Below, in pieces: positions 34,455-43,528 of a DNA stretch of 64,000 nucleotides. The DNA comes from Neorhizobium petrolearium. Lineage in GTDB: Bacteria > Pseudomonadota > Alphaproteobacteria > Rhizobiales > Rhizobiaceae. Location: NCBI RefSeq assembly GCF_017873175.1, contig NZ_JAGGJW010000020.1, forward strand, positions 38,370 through 102,369. The letters are read 5' to 3'. Position 1 is the stretch's first letter, and every line of letters starts with the position of its first letter. The notes below the pieces were generated by a model, which saw only the letters and a list, made by a program, of their open reading frames with translations, did no database searches and was not told the DNA's origin. Position numbers and translations under genes: made by a program.

Positions 34455-35535
34455 TGTCCTTCGCTCAAGCGCTGACGAACAGAGAGCACTATTCTCCGCC
34501 GCTGCGTCCGATCTGGAGACGCGGGCCGAGAATATCGAGAAGGATCTCTACGTCTGCTGGGTGCTCGACTTCCTGTTCAACCGACGGAGGGACGGTGCTC
34601 TTGGCCTCTATTTTAAGGGCGGCACCAGCCTCAGCAAAGCATATGGCCTGATCCAGCGTTTTTCCGAAGACATTGACATCGGCATCTACAAGGCGGATCT
34701 AAAAGTTCCGCTCGAGGCCGATATCGCAGCGCTCCCCTCCGTCAATCAGCAACAGAAGGCTCTGGCCGAGCAGGTGGACGAGGCAGCACGGCATTATATG
34801 TCCGGGCCGCTCAAGCGTTTGCTCGATGAGGAAATCGCCACGGTCGAGGGACAGATCGGACAAACGGGACATTTCTCGCTCGCCTTCGGGTACGATCTCT
34901 ACCGGAAGAAGGAGGCGCTCGACGTACTGGTTCTGGGATACAGAAGCGTCTTTGACACGAGCGGCGGCTATGTCGAGGCGGCGGTGCGAATCGAAGGCGG
35001 GGCACGCCCGGATCCGGTTCCGGCCGAGAAGCGAGAGATCATTCCATACGTTGCCTCGGAAATGCGAAAGGGCACTGACCTGACGGTCCAGAATGTAACG
35101 ACCGTCAAGCCGGAGCGCACTTTTTGGGAGAAAGTTCTGATCCTTCACGCGATGACGGAGATGACGGAAAAACGAAGCATGCAGGATAGTCCTGAGCTGA
35201 AAGTTCCAGACCTCAATCGATACTCGCGCCACTACTACGATGTTCATCAAATTTGGACGAATCCCGACTACGGCAAGGCCACTGCATCGATGCTTGACCT
35301 CGCCGAGGCTTGCCGCCGGCATAAAGAGCTAATGTTTCGCGCACCGGACCATCGATATGATCGAGCCGTGCCCGGTAGTTTTCGGTTGGCGCCAACGCCC
35401 GAGATGCGCGAGAAACTAAGAGCCGACTACGCACGAATGTCTGCCATGATATTTGGAACGCCGCCTGAATTTGAGTCCGTCATGACAAGCATTCAGGAGC
35501 TGGAAACGCTTCTCAACACTGTCGCCGACAAGTAA
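34435..35535 (+). CDS. AbiEii/AbiGii-type nucleotidyltransferase toxin
   Basis: 366-residue toxin of the DNA polymerase beta-like nucleotidyltransferase fold, known to transfer nucleotides to tRNA or protein and arrest growth, aborting phage infection. Motif I is KGGTSLSKAY (61-70), motif II is SEDIDIGI with D79 and D81, and the later catalytic block is VKPERTFWEKVLILHA. The C-terminal helical part is family-like. The ATG at 34435 is chosen because GGAAAGG lies six bases before it, whereas ATG 34429 touches it. It appears intact. Confidence 0.88.
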   Translation: MRQGFVDVLRSSADEQRALFSAAASDLETRAENIEKDLYVCWVLDFLFNRRRDGALGLYFKGGTSLSKAYGLIQRFSEDIDIGIYKADLKVPLEADIAALPSVNQQQKALAEQVDEAARHYMSGPLKRLLDEEIATVEGQIGQTGHFSLAFGYDLYRKKEALDVLVLGYRSVFDTSGGYVEAAVRIEGGARPDPVPAEKREIIPYVASEMRKGTDLTVQNVTTVKPERTFWEKVLILHAMTEMTEKRSMQDSPELKVPDLNRYSRHYYDVHQIWTNPDYGKATASMLDLAEACRRHKELMFRAPDHRYDRAVPGSFRLAPTPEMREKLRADYARMSAMIFGTPPEFESVMTSIQELETLLNTVADK

Positions 35536-35721
35536 GCGGTGTCCCACTCCCACCGTGGGGTTAGACGCTGGTCTTCTAGGACGGTAATTATCCGCCAAGA
35601 GGAGACATGGATTAGGTGAATCGGTTAAACGATGCTGGCGGAATCACCAGCAATCGCCGGCCGAAGATCGGGACCAGACCATGAAAGGACCAGCGATCGG
35701 CTCTTCACATGGGCGCGCAAG

Positions 35722-36984
35722 TCAAATCAATGCGTTCTGAGCGCTCAGTTCCTTCCTGACCGATCTCACCTCCAAATGAGACGAAACGCTTAATGCCGCC
35801 ATCACGCCGGCGGCTTGTCCCGTTGAAAAAGCGGTGCCCATCACCCTGGAGGAGCCATAGGCAAGCGCATCCGCCCCGGCTACTCTTCCCGCCAGGTAGA
35901 GGTTATCCAAATCTGCTGCCTGCAGGGCGCCCGGTGGGATGTCCGCGAAGCCGCCGCCGCCAATGTCAATGAACCGGGCGCGCCCTGGCGCCTCATGGAC
36001 TTCCATGGGCCATGCGGCACGGCCTATCCCATCATCGCGCCGCAGCCCCTGCTCCAATGCCTTGCCAGTTAAGTCCTCCCGGGATCTTGGCCGGCGGGTT
36101 TCGCGAATGCCGATTTGCGGTCCTGTGGCCACGATGAAAGCCTTCTCAAAACCGGGCAGTTGGCGCAGAAGATCAAGATTGCGCCACGCTTCCCGTCTCG
36201 CTTGCCGCTCCGCCGCGCCGAGGTCGGCTCCCGTCAATCCATCCGTGGCAAGGTCGATCGTCATCCACCAGTAATCCCCGGATATGGGCAGCCGAAACAT
36301 GACGCCGCCGTCGCGACGATGGATTGGTGTCTGCTGCGTCAGGTTATGGTTGGCGATCAGCTGCGCCATGCGCTCCCGGTCGAATGCGATTCCGGGGGCG
36401 ACGCCGCCGATCCGGACCGGCATGGAGGCCGGCTGAACATGGCGACTGGTGAAACTGTCGACCGTCATGTCCACGCCGGACAGAGATGCAAGTGTCGCCT
36501 CGCCGCTTGCATCGACAAAGACATTGGCGCCAATTTCATAGCCTCCGGCATGATCTGTGACGGTGATCGACATGATGCGGCCGTCGTCGACAGTCGCGCC
36601 GGTGACACAGCTGTGCAGCAAGATTGAGACACCGGCTTCCTCCAGCAGTCGATCGCCGGCAAACTTCACTGCTTCCGGATCAAGCAGAATAATCCTGTTG
36701 CCGCTCGGCGAAACGAAAGGAGAAATGTCCTGGCCAAGGCTCGCAAGGTTATTCAGGAATTGCTCGCCGATGCCGCGGACGGCCACTATAGGCTGCGCTC
36801 CCTTCTGGAAGAAGCCGCAATAGGCCAGTACGAGCGAGTTTGCGGCGGCACCACCGAGGAAGCCATATCGCTCGATGAGAACAACTTTGGCACCTATTTT
36901 GGCGGCCGCAACCGCAGCGCTCATGCCCGCAGCGCCGCCGCCAACAACAACCACGTCGTATCGCGTATCCCGTGTGACAGTCAT
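35722..36984 (-). CDS. FAD-dependent oxidoreductase (FAD_oxidored / PF12831-like)
   Basis: 420-residue flavoprotein. The N-terminal Rossmann motif is YDVVVVGGGAAGMSAAVAAAKIG, followed by LIERYGFLGGAAAN. The C-terminal half has LDNLYLAGRVAGADALAYGSSRVMGTAFSTGQAAG, the family FAD-closing motif. Relatives occur in catabolic clusters as dehydrogenases of hydroxy acids or polyols, but the substrate is not known. The ATG at 36984 overlaps the stop of the shikimate-dehydrogenase-like gene by four bases, so the two form an operon. A longer open frame to 37209 is an artefact. Confidence 0.82.
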   Translation of the reverse strand: MTVTRDTRYDVVVVGGGAAGMSAAVAAAKIGAKVVLIERYGFLGGAAANSLVLAYCGFFQKGAQPIVAVRGIGEQFLNNLASLGQDISPFVSPSGNRIILLDPEAVKFAGDRLLEEAGVSILLHSCVTGATVDDGRIMSITVTDHAGGYEIGANVFVDASGEATLASLSGVDMTVDSFTSRHVQPASMPVRIGGVAPGIAFDRERMAQLIANHNLTQQTPIHRRDGGVMFRLPISGDYWWMTIDLATDGLTGADLGAAERQARREAWRNLDLLRQLPGFEKAFIVATGPQIGIRETRRPRSREDLTGKALEQGLRRDDGIGRAAWPMEVHEAPGRARFIDIGGGGFADIPPGALQAADLDNLYLAGRVAGADALAYGSSRVMGTAFSTGQAAGVMAALSVSSHLEVRSVRKELSAQNALI

Positions 36985-37799
36985 CGGCTGGGCTCTCCCC
37001 CGATGACGCCCATCACCCTGCCAAGTGCAAGAAGCTGTGCCTTGGCCATCTCGTGTCCCAACTGGATCTTCAATCCGCGTTGGGCCGCCAGTTGCAGCAA
37101 TGGGGTCTGCTCCGGACTGGTGACGACATCGGCGACCAATCCGCCTGGTGCCATAAGGCTCATGGCGCTTTCCGGCACCGGCAGGGGATCTTTGACATCC
37201 ATCCCGCAAGGCGCGGCGTTTGCCAGGAGGTCAAACGTCTTCTGCGGAGTGGAGCCGGCCTTCACGGCAAGATTTGGGAATAGGTCTGCAAGCCGGGCGG
37301 CAAGCGTTGCTGCCTGAGCCTCATTGATATCACTGATGAACAGTTCGGATAGCCCCGCCTCGGCCAATGCGTGGGCGATCGCGCGGCCTGCCGCGCCTGC
37401 CCCAACCAGCAGGGCGGATTTTCCGCAGGCGACGAAGCCATTGTCCTTTGCTGCCTGGATAAATCCCTCGCCATCCGTCATATCTCCGGACAACCGGCCG
37501 TCGGCGTGCCGCCGCACGACATTGGTAGCCTCCAGGAATTGTGCACGTGGGGTCAGCTCATCGATCAGCCGGGCAACCGCGGTCTTGTGGGGGATGGTGA
37601 CGACAAACCCATCGAGATTTTCCCATCCGCGAACCAACTTGATGAAGTCTTCGACCTGCTCCGACCGCAGGTCGATCGGGATCATCGCTCTGTCTTCGCC
37701 GGTGGTTGCGAAATAGGTGTTGAAGTTCACAGGAGATTTTACCTGCTTGATCGGCGTGCCGATCATCGCGACCAAACGGGTGGAACTGCCTATCATCAT
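36981..37799 (-). CDS. Shikimate/quinate dehydrogenase-like oxidoreductase (AroE family)
   Basis: 272-residue NAD(P)-dependent enzyme. The substrate-binding residues are visible: S22 in KSPVNFN, K72 in VVTIPHKTAV, N93 in EATNVVRR and D109 in DMTDGEGF. The cofactor loop reads LLVGAGAAGRAIAHALAEAG. Housekeeping AroE is normally encoded elsewhere, and pairing with an FAD enzyme and LysR regulators argues for a catabolic role on a quinate- or shikimate-like hydroxy acid. ATG codons at 37799 and 37796 follow GAGGAAG. Confidence 0.85.
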   Translation of the reverse strand: MMIGSSTRLVAMIGTPIKQVKSPVNFNTYFATTGEDRAMIPIDLRSEQVEDFIKLVRGWENLDGFVVTIPHKTAVARLIDELTPRAQFLEATNVVRRHADGRLSGDMTDGEGFIQAAKDNGFVACGKSALLVGAGAAGRAIAHALAEAGLSELFISDINEAQAATLAARLADLFPNLAVKAGSTPQKTFDLLANAAPCGMDVKDPLPVPESAMSLMAPGGLVADVVTSPEQTPLLQLAAQRGLKIQLGHEMAKAQLLALGRVMGVIGGEPSR

Positions 37800-37906
37800 G
37801 GTAGCTTCCTCTTTTTTGGTTGCAGGATAGAAATGCTCAGCCATTGACGCCAATATGGAAACAGATGCACTTCATAAATCGGATTTATGAGCAGGAGTGC
37901 AGCGGG

Positions 37907-38848
37907 GTGGCGAATCCCAAACTCAAGGAACGCCAGATCGAGATCTTTCGCATCGTAATGGCGACGAATTCGCTAACTGCTGCGGCGCGGCATCTGGGTG
38001 TTTCGCAGCCCAACTTATCCATCGCCATAAAACGCCTGGAGGATCAGCTCGGCATAGCGCTGTTCGGCCGCATCGGCGGAAAGCTCGTGCCCACGCAGGA
38101 GGCTCAGCTCATCTTCGAAGAGGTTGAGCGTGTCCACCAGCAGGCCGAAATGCTTTCGGATTCCATCTATTCCATCGCCCGCGGCAACGCATCGACATTC
38201 CGCTTCGGTGCGACACCCAGCATCGGCATGCGGCTCATCCCGAAGGCCTTGAGGCGGCTGCAATTGGCAGGGGCGGCAGGCACCTATTATTGCGATTCGC
38301 TTCCGCAACGGGATATCCGCGACTATCTGCTGTTTGGACGAGGAACATGCGTGGCGACCATTGCCCGGATCGACGACCCGGTTATTGAGACGACTGCGAT
38401 CGCCGAAGCCGGACTGGTCTGCGTGATGCCTGCCGACCATCGCTTGGCGGACAGAACATCGATAAGCCCGGCGGAATTGTCGGAGGAGACCCTTATCTCC
38501 TTCGGTTCGACCACGACGCATGGCCTTTACATCGACGAGACTTATCGCCGAAGCGGCGCCGTGCGAAATACCGCCGTCTACGTCCATTTCGTCGAGGCCG
38601 CGCTGTCCTTCGTCGCCGAGGGGATCGGCGTCACCATACTCGATGCGTTTTCCGCCATAGATTGCGCGACCGCCGGGATGGCGGCCGTTCCGATCGCAAA
38701 CAGCGTGTCGGTTTCCGCCTATGTTCACACCAACCGCCTGCGCCCCCGGCCGACCACGGTCGAAAGCCTGATCATGGCGCTTCGCGACGTCGCCTTGACG
38801 GAAAGCAGCTTTACCAACGGAATAATCAAACCATGCAACGACCCGTAA
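37907..38848 (+). CDS. LysR-family transcriptional regulator
   Basis: 313-residue regulator. The winged helix (LKERQIEIFRIVMATNSLTAAARHLGVSQPNLSIAIKRLEDQLGIALFGR) is canonical, and the C-terminal effector domain contains GATPSIGMRLIPKALRRL. GTG at 37907, ten bases after AGGAG, gives a family-typical N-terminus; in-frame ATGs at 37865 and 37820 would add 14-29 residues. It is divergent from the AroE-like/FAD operon, the classical LysR arrangement, and its end overlaps the dehalogenase-like gene by 16 bases. Confidence 0.85.
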   Translation: MANPKLKERQIEIFRIVMATNSLTAAARHLGVSQPNLSIAIKRLEDQLGIALFGRIGGKLVPTQEAQLIFEEVERVHQQAEMLSDSIYSIARGNASTFRFGATPSIGMRLIPKALRRLQLAGAAGTYYCDSLPQRDIRDYLLFGRGTCVATIARIDDPVIETTAIAEAGLVCVMPADHRLADRTSISPAELSEETLISFGSTTTHGLYIDETYRRSGAVRNTAVYVHFVEAALSFVAEGIGVTILDAFSAIDCATAGMAAVPIANSVSVSAYVHTNRLRPRPTTVESLIMALRDVALTESSFTNGIIKPCNDP

Positions 38849-39747
38849 ACGCACTTTTCCCTGGTTTCGAAAACAAGGTCGTCGAGACGGCCGACGCAAA
38901 CCTTGCTGTCCTGACAGCCGGCTCCGGCCCGGCGGTTCTGCTTCTGCACGGGTATCCCGAAACCAGAGCCGCATGGCATCGCATCGCGCCTGTCCTTGCC
39001 AACGATTATACCGTCGTGGTGCCCGATTTGCCGGGCTATGGAGACAGCAATCTTAAAAGCTCTGCACAAGGCATGGGCTCAAAACGACGCATGGGGCAAT
39101 GTCTGCGTGACATGATGAAGGCGCTCGGCCACGATCGCTTTGTCACTATCGGTCATGATCGCGGCGGGCGTGTCGCGTACCGGATGGCCCTCGATTTCCC
39201 TCAAGCCGTGACGGCGCTTGTTTCCGTAACCGTGGTGCCCACCCCGGAAATGTGGGAGGGCGCAGGCAAGGCGTTTGGAATGGGCGCCTGGCACTGGTTC
39301 ATGATGGCCCAGCCCGCGCCTTTGCCTGAAAAACTGATGGCGGGAGATCCCCGCTTTCTGATCGATCTCACCCTCAACAAGATGGCGGAGGGCATCGAAA
39401 AACTAAACCCGTTGGCGCTGGAAGACTACCGGACAGCGTTTGATCGGGCCGAGGTCCGGCATGTGATGTGTGAAGATTATCGGGCGGGCGCCACGGTCGA
39501 TGAAGAAGACGATCTTGCCGATCGCACCGTAGGCCGCAAGATTGCGGCTCCAGTGCTTGTGTTTTGGGAAGACGGGCGACGTTATGGCGGTGGCCGGGAA
39601 CCGCTCGACATATGGGCGGACTGGGCGCACATCGTAGAAGGCCGCGGTCTTTCCGGCGGCCATCTGCTGCCGGAAACGCGCGCCGACGAAATCCTCGATC
39701 TGCTGCTGCCCTTCTTAGAAAGGAATGCAGATGCCATCACGGGATGA
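38833..39747 (+). CDS. Alpha/beta hydrolase, fluoroacetate dehalogenase-like
   Basis: 304-residue alpha/beta hydrolase close to fluoroacetate dehalogenases (FAcD). The oxyanion motif is HGYPETRAAW (39-48). The nucleophile elbow GHDRGGR gives Asp109 with Arg110 and Arg113, the carboxylate binders. HW at 154-155 in GAWHWFMMAQPAP and Tyr216 in CEDYRAG match the halide-binding set, and His277 in SGGH is the base. The FAcD catalytic acid (Asp128) aligns to Thr133 here, so the acid may be supplied later (D247 or D259 region). Reaction on a halo- or other 2-substituted carboxylate is plausible, not proven. Confidence 0.75.
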   Translation: MQRPVNALFPGFENKVVETADANLAVLTAGSGPAVLLLHGYPETRAAWHRIAPVLANDYTVVVPDLPGYGDSNLKSSAQGMGSKRRMGQCLRDMMKALGHDRFVTIGHDRGGRVAYRMALDFPQAVTALVSVTVVPTPEMWEGAGKAFGMGAWHWFMMAQPAPLPEKLMAGDPRFLIDLTLNKMAEGIEKLNPLALEDYRTAFDRAEVRHVMCEDYRAGATVDEEDDLADRTVGRKIAAPVLVFWEDGRRYGGGREPLDIWADWAHIVEGRGLSGGHLLPETRADEILDLLLPFLERNADAITG

Positions 39748-40666
39748 CGACGACAGGCCGGAAGCGGCGAAGCCGGTTGACGGCCTGCTCAGCCTCCGCC
39801 AGATCGAAGTGTTTCACGCGGTCATGCAGGCTCGTTCGATTACCGGCGCGTCGAAAGTGCTGAACGTCTCGCAACCCGCATTGAGCAGAACGATCCGCCG
39901 CATCGAAGACATACTTGGGATTGCGCTCTTCCTGCGCGATCGCAACGGCCTCGTGCCGACGTCGGAGGCCTTGGAAATTCACGCCGAGATCGATCCGCTG
40001 ATGCGGCAACTCACAGGCGTCGGGAACCAGATCGGCCGCATCGCCCGCGGCGAGACTGCCATCTTTCGAACGGGTTCGACAGCCAGCGTCGCACGCGCAC
40101 TGGTGCCTCAGGCATTGAGGGATCTCTCCGTCGAAGTGCCTGGCATCGAGCTCTTCTTCGACGTTCTTCCCGTTGACCAGATAGAGGATTATCTCATAGC
40201 CGGCCGCGGCGAAGCCGTGGTGACAATTGCAACCTCAGAGCATCCGTTGATCGCAACCGAAGTGGTCGGGAATGCCGATCTGGTTGCGTGTATCCCCAAA
40301 AGTCATCGCCTGGCTGTCGAAACCGTCATCAAGGCCTCGGATCTGCAAGGGGCCGACTTCGTCGCATTTGCAGCCGGCGGCGCTCATCAAAAAGTTGTCG
40401 ACAGCTTTCTTAATCGTGCCGGTATCAAGGTCAATGCCAAGGCGGTTGCCCGTTTTTCCGACACGGCGTTGGCACTTGCCAACGAGCAGATGGGCATAGT
40501 CCTCGTGGATTACCTAACGACGCTTGGCCCGGTCGGCAGCAATCTCGTCATCCGGCCTCTCGACAATGCCCCGCATTTCCAGATTTCGGTACTTTGGAAC
40601 CGGCGAAGGCCACATTCCGCCAATCTGCGGAAATTGATCGAGATCCTGTCGCGCAAGCTCTCCTGA
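39731..40666 (+). CDS. LysR-family transcriptional regulator
   Basis: 311-residue regulator. The helix-turn-helix LSLRQIEVFHAVMQARSITGASKVLNVSQPALSRTIRRIEDILGIALFLR begins near residue 20. The effector domain is similar in layout to that of the LysR protein 1 kb upstream (GSTASVARALVPQALRDL aligns with GATPSIGMRLIPKALRRL), so the two are probably paralogues. The ATG at 39731 lies six bases after AGAAAGGA and overlaps the hydrolase end. It probably controls the downstream importer. Confidence 0.87.
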   Translation: MPSRDDDDRPEAAKPVDGLLSLRQIEVFHAVMQARSITGASKVLNVSQPALSRTIRRIEDILGIALFLRDRNGLVPTSEALEIHAEIDPLMRQLTGVGNQIGRIARGETAIFRTGSTASVARALVPQALRDLSVEVPGIELFFDVLPVDQIEDYLIAGRGEAVVTIATSEHPLIATEVVGNADLVACIPKSHRLAVETVIKASDLQGADFVAFAAGGAHQKVVDSFLNRAGIKVNAKAVARFSDTALALANEQMGIVLVDYLTTLGPVGSNLVIRPLDNAPHFQISVLWNRRRPHSANLRKLIEILSRKLS

Positions 40667-40815
40667 ACTCGGGCATGGTCTAACATGGACGTTAGGGGCG
40701 CCATCATGCCCTCAAGGCATGGGAAGCATAATCATTGTTTGTTGTACTCGCTCAATTTGAGTGGCACTGAAAAGATACGACGTCACATAGCCGTCGATAG
40801 GAGGAGATTTCCAAG

Positions 40816-41841
40816 ATGAATTTAACCTTGAACCGTCGCCAGGCACTTCTAACCATGGGAGCTGCGGGCGCCGCAGCAGCTTTCGGGATTCCAGCCCGCG
40901 CGGCAAGCAGGCGCAATCTCGCGGTCCTCAGTCTTGCCAGCCATGCGCCAAGCTTCATCGCTTACGAGCGCGGCTACTTCAAGGACGCAGGCCTCGACAT
41001 CGAACTGAAGTTTTTCGAAGCCGCGCAGCCAATGGCTGTGGCGATCGCATCCGGCGATGCCGAGTTCGGCGTTACCGCTATGAGCGGTGGCCTGATTAGC
41101 CTCGCCCAGAAGGACGCGGTCAAGGTCGTCGGCGGTGCGCTGACGGAAGAAAAGGGCGTTGTCGGCGCCGTTATTCTGGCATCCAACAAAGCGTATGACG
41201 CTGGCCTGACCGACCCCTCGAAATTGGCAGGCAAGAGCTTCGGAATTACCACCGCAGGTTCGTCGTTTCATTTTATGGCGCACAAGATCGCAGCCGCCAA
41301 CAACATCAAGCTCGCTGATATCCAGCTGCGTCCGCTGCAAAAGCTCGGCGCCATCGTCGGCGCGCTTTCAACTGGTCAGATCGATGCCTGGGCAATCCAG
41401 GCGAACGTTGCCAACAAAATGATCCGAGAAGGCGCTGCCAAGAAGATCGGCATCGTATCCGATTATGCGCCTGACTATCAGGTCACGACAGCCTTTACCT
41501 CGACGAAGAACGCCAAGGACAACCGATCGCTGACGGAATCCTTCATCAAGGCTTACGCCAAGGCGATCGATGACTACAACGGCGCCTTCGTGGATAAAAC
41601 GTCGAACGACGAGGAGCGCGACGCTGTGGCGAAGCTCGTCCACAAATATGTGGAAAAGGACAGCCCGTACGACGTTGCCAAGCAGAACCTCATCGAAGGT
41701 GCGATGCGCATTAACAAGGGATTGGCTCTGTCGCTCAAAAGCTGCGTTGAACAGCTCGAATGGTTCAAGTCGGAAGACATGGTCAAAGACGCCATCAGCA
41801 ACGAACAGCTCTTCGACACGTCCTACGTCAAGACGATCTGA
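40816..41841 (+). CDS. Periplasmic binding protein, NMT1/SsuA/TauA type
   Basis: 341-residue receptor of an aromatic-sulfonate/taurine/nitrate-class importer. The N-terminus is a twin-arginine signal (NRRQALLTMGAAGAAAAFG, cleavage near ARA-AS). The NMT1-like fold follows with APSFIAYERGYFKDAGLDIELK, SGDAEFGVTAMSGG and GKSFGITTAGSSFHFMAHKIA. Ligands of the family include sulfonates, thiamine precursors and aromatic acids. It is the first gene of an SBP-ATPase-permease-ADH-small protein operon. Confidence 0.88.
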   Translation: MNLTLNRRQALLTMGAAGAAAAFGIPARAASRRNLAVLSLASHAPSFIAYERGYFKDAGLDIELKFFEAAQPMAVAIASGDAEFGVTAMSGGLISLAQKDAVKVVGGALTEEKGVVGAVILASNKAYDAGLTDPSKLAGKSFGITTAGSSFHFMAHKIAAANNIKLADIQLRPLQKLGAIVGALSTGQIDAWAIQANVANKMIREGAAKKIGIVSDYAPDYQVTTAFTSTKNAKDNRSLTESFIKAYAKAIDDYNGAFVDKTSNDEERDAVAKLVHKYVEKDSPYDVAKQNLIEGAMRINKGLALSLKSCVEQLEWFKSEDMVKDAISNEQLFDTSYVKTI

Positions 41842-41895
41842 TCGGCTTGCCAACAATATCGGAGGCCCTAAAAGAGCCTCCGGTGGGGACCCCTT

Positions 41896-42663
41896 ATGGA
41901 TCTGAAGCTCAAGAACATCACTCATCACTACGGCGCCGTGGAAGTTCTACGCGACATCTCGCTCGACATTCCACAAGGCCAGATCGCCTGTCTTATCGGA
42001 CCTTCCGGCTGCGGCAAGTCCACCCTGCTGCGGTTTCTCGGCGGGTTGGAGCGCCCCTGCTCGGGCGAAGTCCTTCAGGTGGGCCAGCCGCCGAACGACT
42101 GTCTCAACCCGCTTACATATGTTTTCCAGCACTTCGCTCTGCTGCCTTGGCGCACCGTCGAGGGCAACATCAAGCTGGTCCTCGAGGATCATGGGCTGAA
42201 GCGCAACGAGATGGACGCGATCGTCGCGGACGTGCTGGAACGCACCCGCCTTTCGGAATTCCGTCACGCCCTCCCCAAGCAATTGTCGGGTGGCATGCGC
42301 CAGCGGGTCGCCATCAGCCGCGCACTGGCGGTGCGCCCAGCAGTGATGCTGATGGACGAACCACTCTCGGCGCTCGACAGCCAGACGCGTGAACTGCTCA
42401 TGGACGACCTCGTCTCGCTTTGGACGCGCCAGCCGTTCACGTCGGTCTACGTCACGCACAACCTGAACGAGGCTGTCCGGCTCGGACACCGTGTGATCGT
42501 CCTTTCCCGTCGGCCGGGACGTATCCGCGAAATTGTCGATATCGATATTCCGCTGGCGGATCGCCACCTTGGCGACCCGGTTCTCGAAGAAAAGCAGAAG
42601 CAGCTCTGGGAGCTGATGCGTGAAGAAGCAATGGCTGCCGACAAGGAATTGGCCGATGTCTGA
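41896..42663 (+). CDS. ABC transporter ATPase, SsuB/TauB type
   Basis: 255 residues. Walker A is GPSGCGKST (about 36-44), the Q-loop is FQHFALLPWRTVEGNI, the signature is LSGGMRQR, Walker B is VMLMDEPLSALD and the H-loop is VYVTHNLNEAV. It powers the sulfonate/nitrate-class importer together with the following permease, whose start it overlaps by eight bases. Confidence 0.93.
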   Translation: MDLKLKNITHHYGAVEVLRDISLDIPQGQIACLIGPSGCGKSTLLRFLGGLERPCSGEVLQVGQPPNDCLNPLTYVFQHFALLPWRTVEGNIKLVLEDHGLKRNEMDAIVADVLERTRLSEFRHALPKQLSGGMRQRVAISRALAVRPAVMLMDEPLSALDSQTRELLMDDLVSLWTRQPFTSVYVTHNLNEAVRLGHRVIVLSRRPGRIREIVDIDIPLADRHLGDPVLEEKQKQLWELMREEAMAADKELADV

Positions 42664-43501
42664 AGTAACATTGGTTTCAAAACAATCCGCAGTTGGGACA
42701 GAGCCAAAGAGCGAAACCGTAAAGCATGTTCCGTTTCGTGGGGGCGGCTTTTCACCGACGCCCGTACGCGGCATGGCGCTCGCCGTTTTCGTGGCGTTGC
42801 TGCTCATCGCGGAGATCGGCACGCGGACCGGGTTCATCTCGAACCTCACCCTGCCCCGTCCTTCCGCGGTCTTCGAAACACTGGTTCAGCTCTGGCAGAC
42901 CGGCGGTCTCTGGCGGCATCTTCTGCCATCGCTGCAGCGCCTCTTCATTGGCGGAGCCCTCGGTATCGCGGTCGGCATTTCCCTCGGTGTCTTTATCGGT
43001 CTGTTCAGCTATGTGCGTGCCGGCCTCGTGCCGCTCGTGGCGGCGCTTTTTCCCATCCCGAAAATCGCCTTGCTGCCGCTTTTCGTCATCTGGTTCGGCA
43101 TTGATGAGATGTCGAAATATGCGCTCATCGCATTTGGAACCTTTACGCCAACAGTCGTCGCAACCTACGGCGCCGTTGATAACGTCGATCGGACCTTGGT
43201 CCGAATGGGACAGAGTTTTGGTCTGAGCTGGTGGTCGATCGTTCGCAAGATCGTGCTTCCTGGAGCTTTCCCAGCCATTCTTTCCGGCCTGCGCGTCTCG
43301 ATTTCGATTGCCATCATCCTTCTGGTCGCAGCAGAGATGCTTGGCGCGCAATACGGCGTCGGCTCCTATATTTTGGAAGCGGGCTCGCTTTACGATCTCG
43401 AAAAGCTCTTTGCGGGTGTCACGATACTTTCTGTACTCGGACTGATCGTGAACTTCATCATCGGCCAAATTGAACGCCATTTCTTGAGCTGGCGCGGTTA
43501 G
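42656..43501 (+). CDS. ABC transporter permease, SsuC/TauC type
   Basis: 281-residue inner-membrane permease with about six helices from residue 35 on. The EAA loop lies in SLQRLFIGGALGIAVGISLG and in the later ...WSIVRKIVLPGAFPAILSGLRVSISIA, the BPD_transp_1 signature. The ATG at 42656 overlaps the ATPase gene; a longer frame from 42620 is the same frame extended into it. Confidence 0.92.
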   Translation: MSEVTLVSKQSAVGTEPKSETVKHVPFRGGGFSPTPVRGMALAVFVALLLIAEIGTRTGFISNLTLPRPSAVFETLVQLWQTGGLWRHLLPSLQRLFIGGALGIAVGISLGVFIGLFSYVRAGLVPLVAALFPIPKIALLPLFVIWFGIDEMSKYALIAFGTFTPTVVATYGAVDNVDRTLVRMGQSFGLSWWSIVRKIVLPGAFPAILSGLRVSISIAIILLVAAEMLGAQYGVGSYILEAGSLYDLEKLFAGVTILSVLGLIVNFIIGQIERHFLSWRG

Positions 43502-43528
43502 CCCCCCTCGACTTCCGGAGAGACCAAG

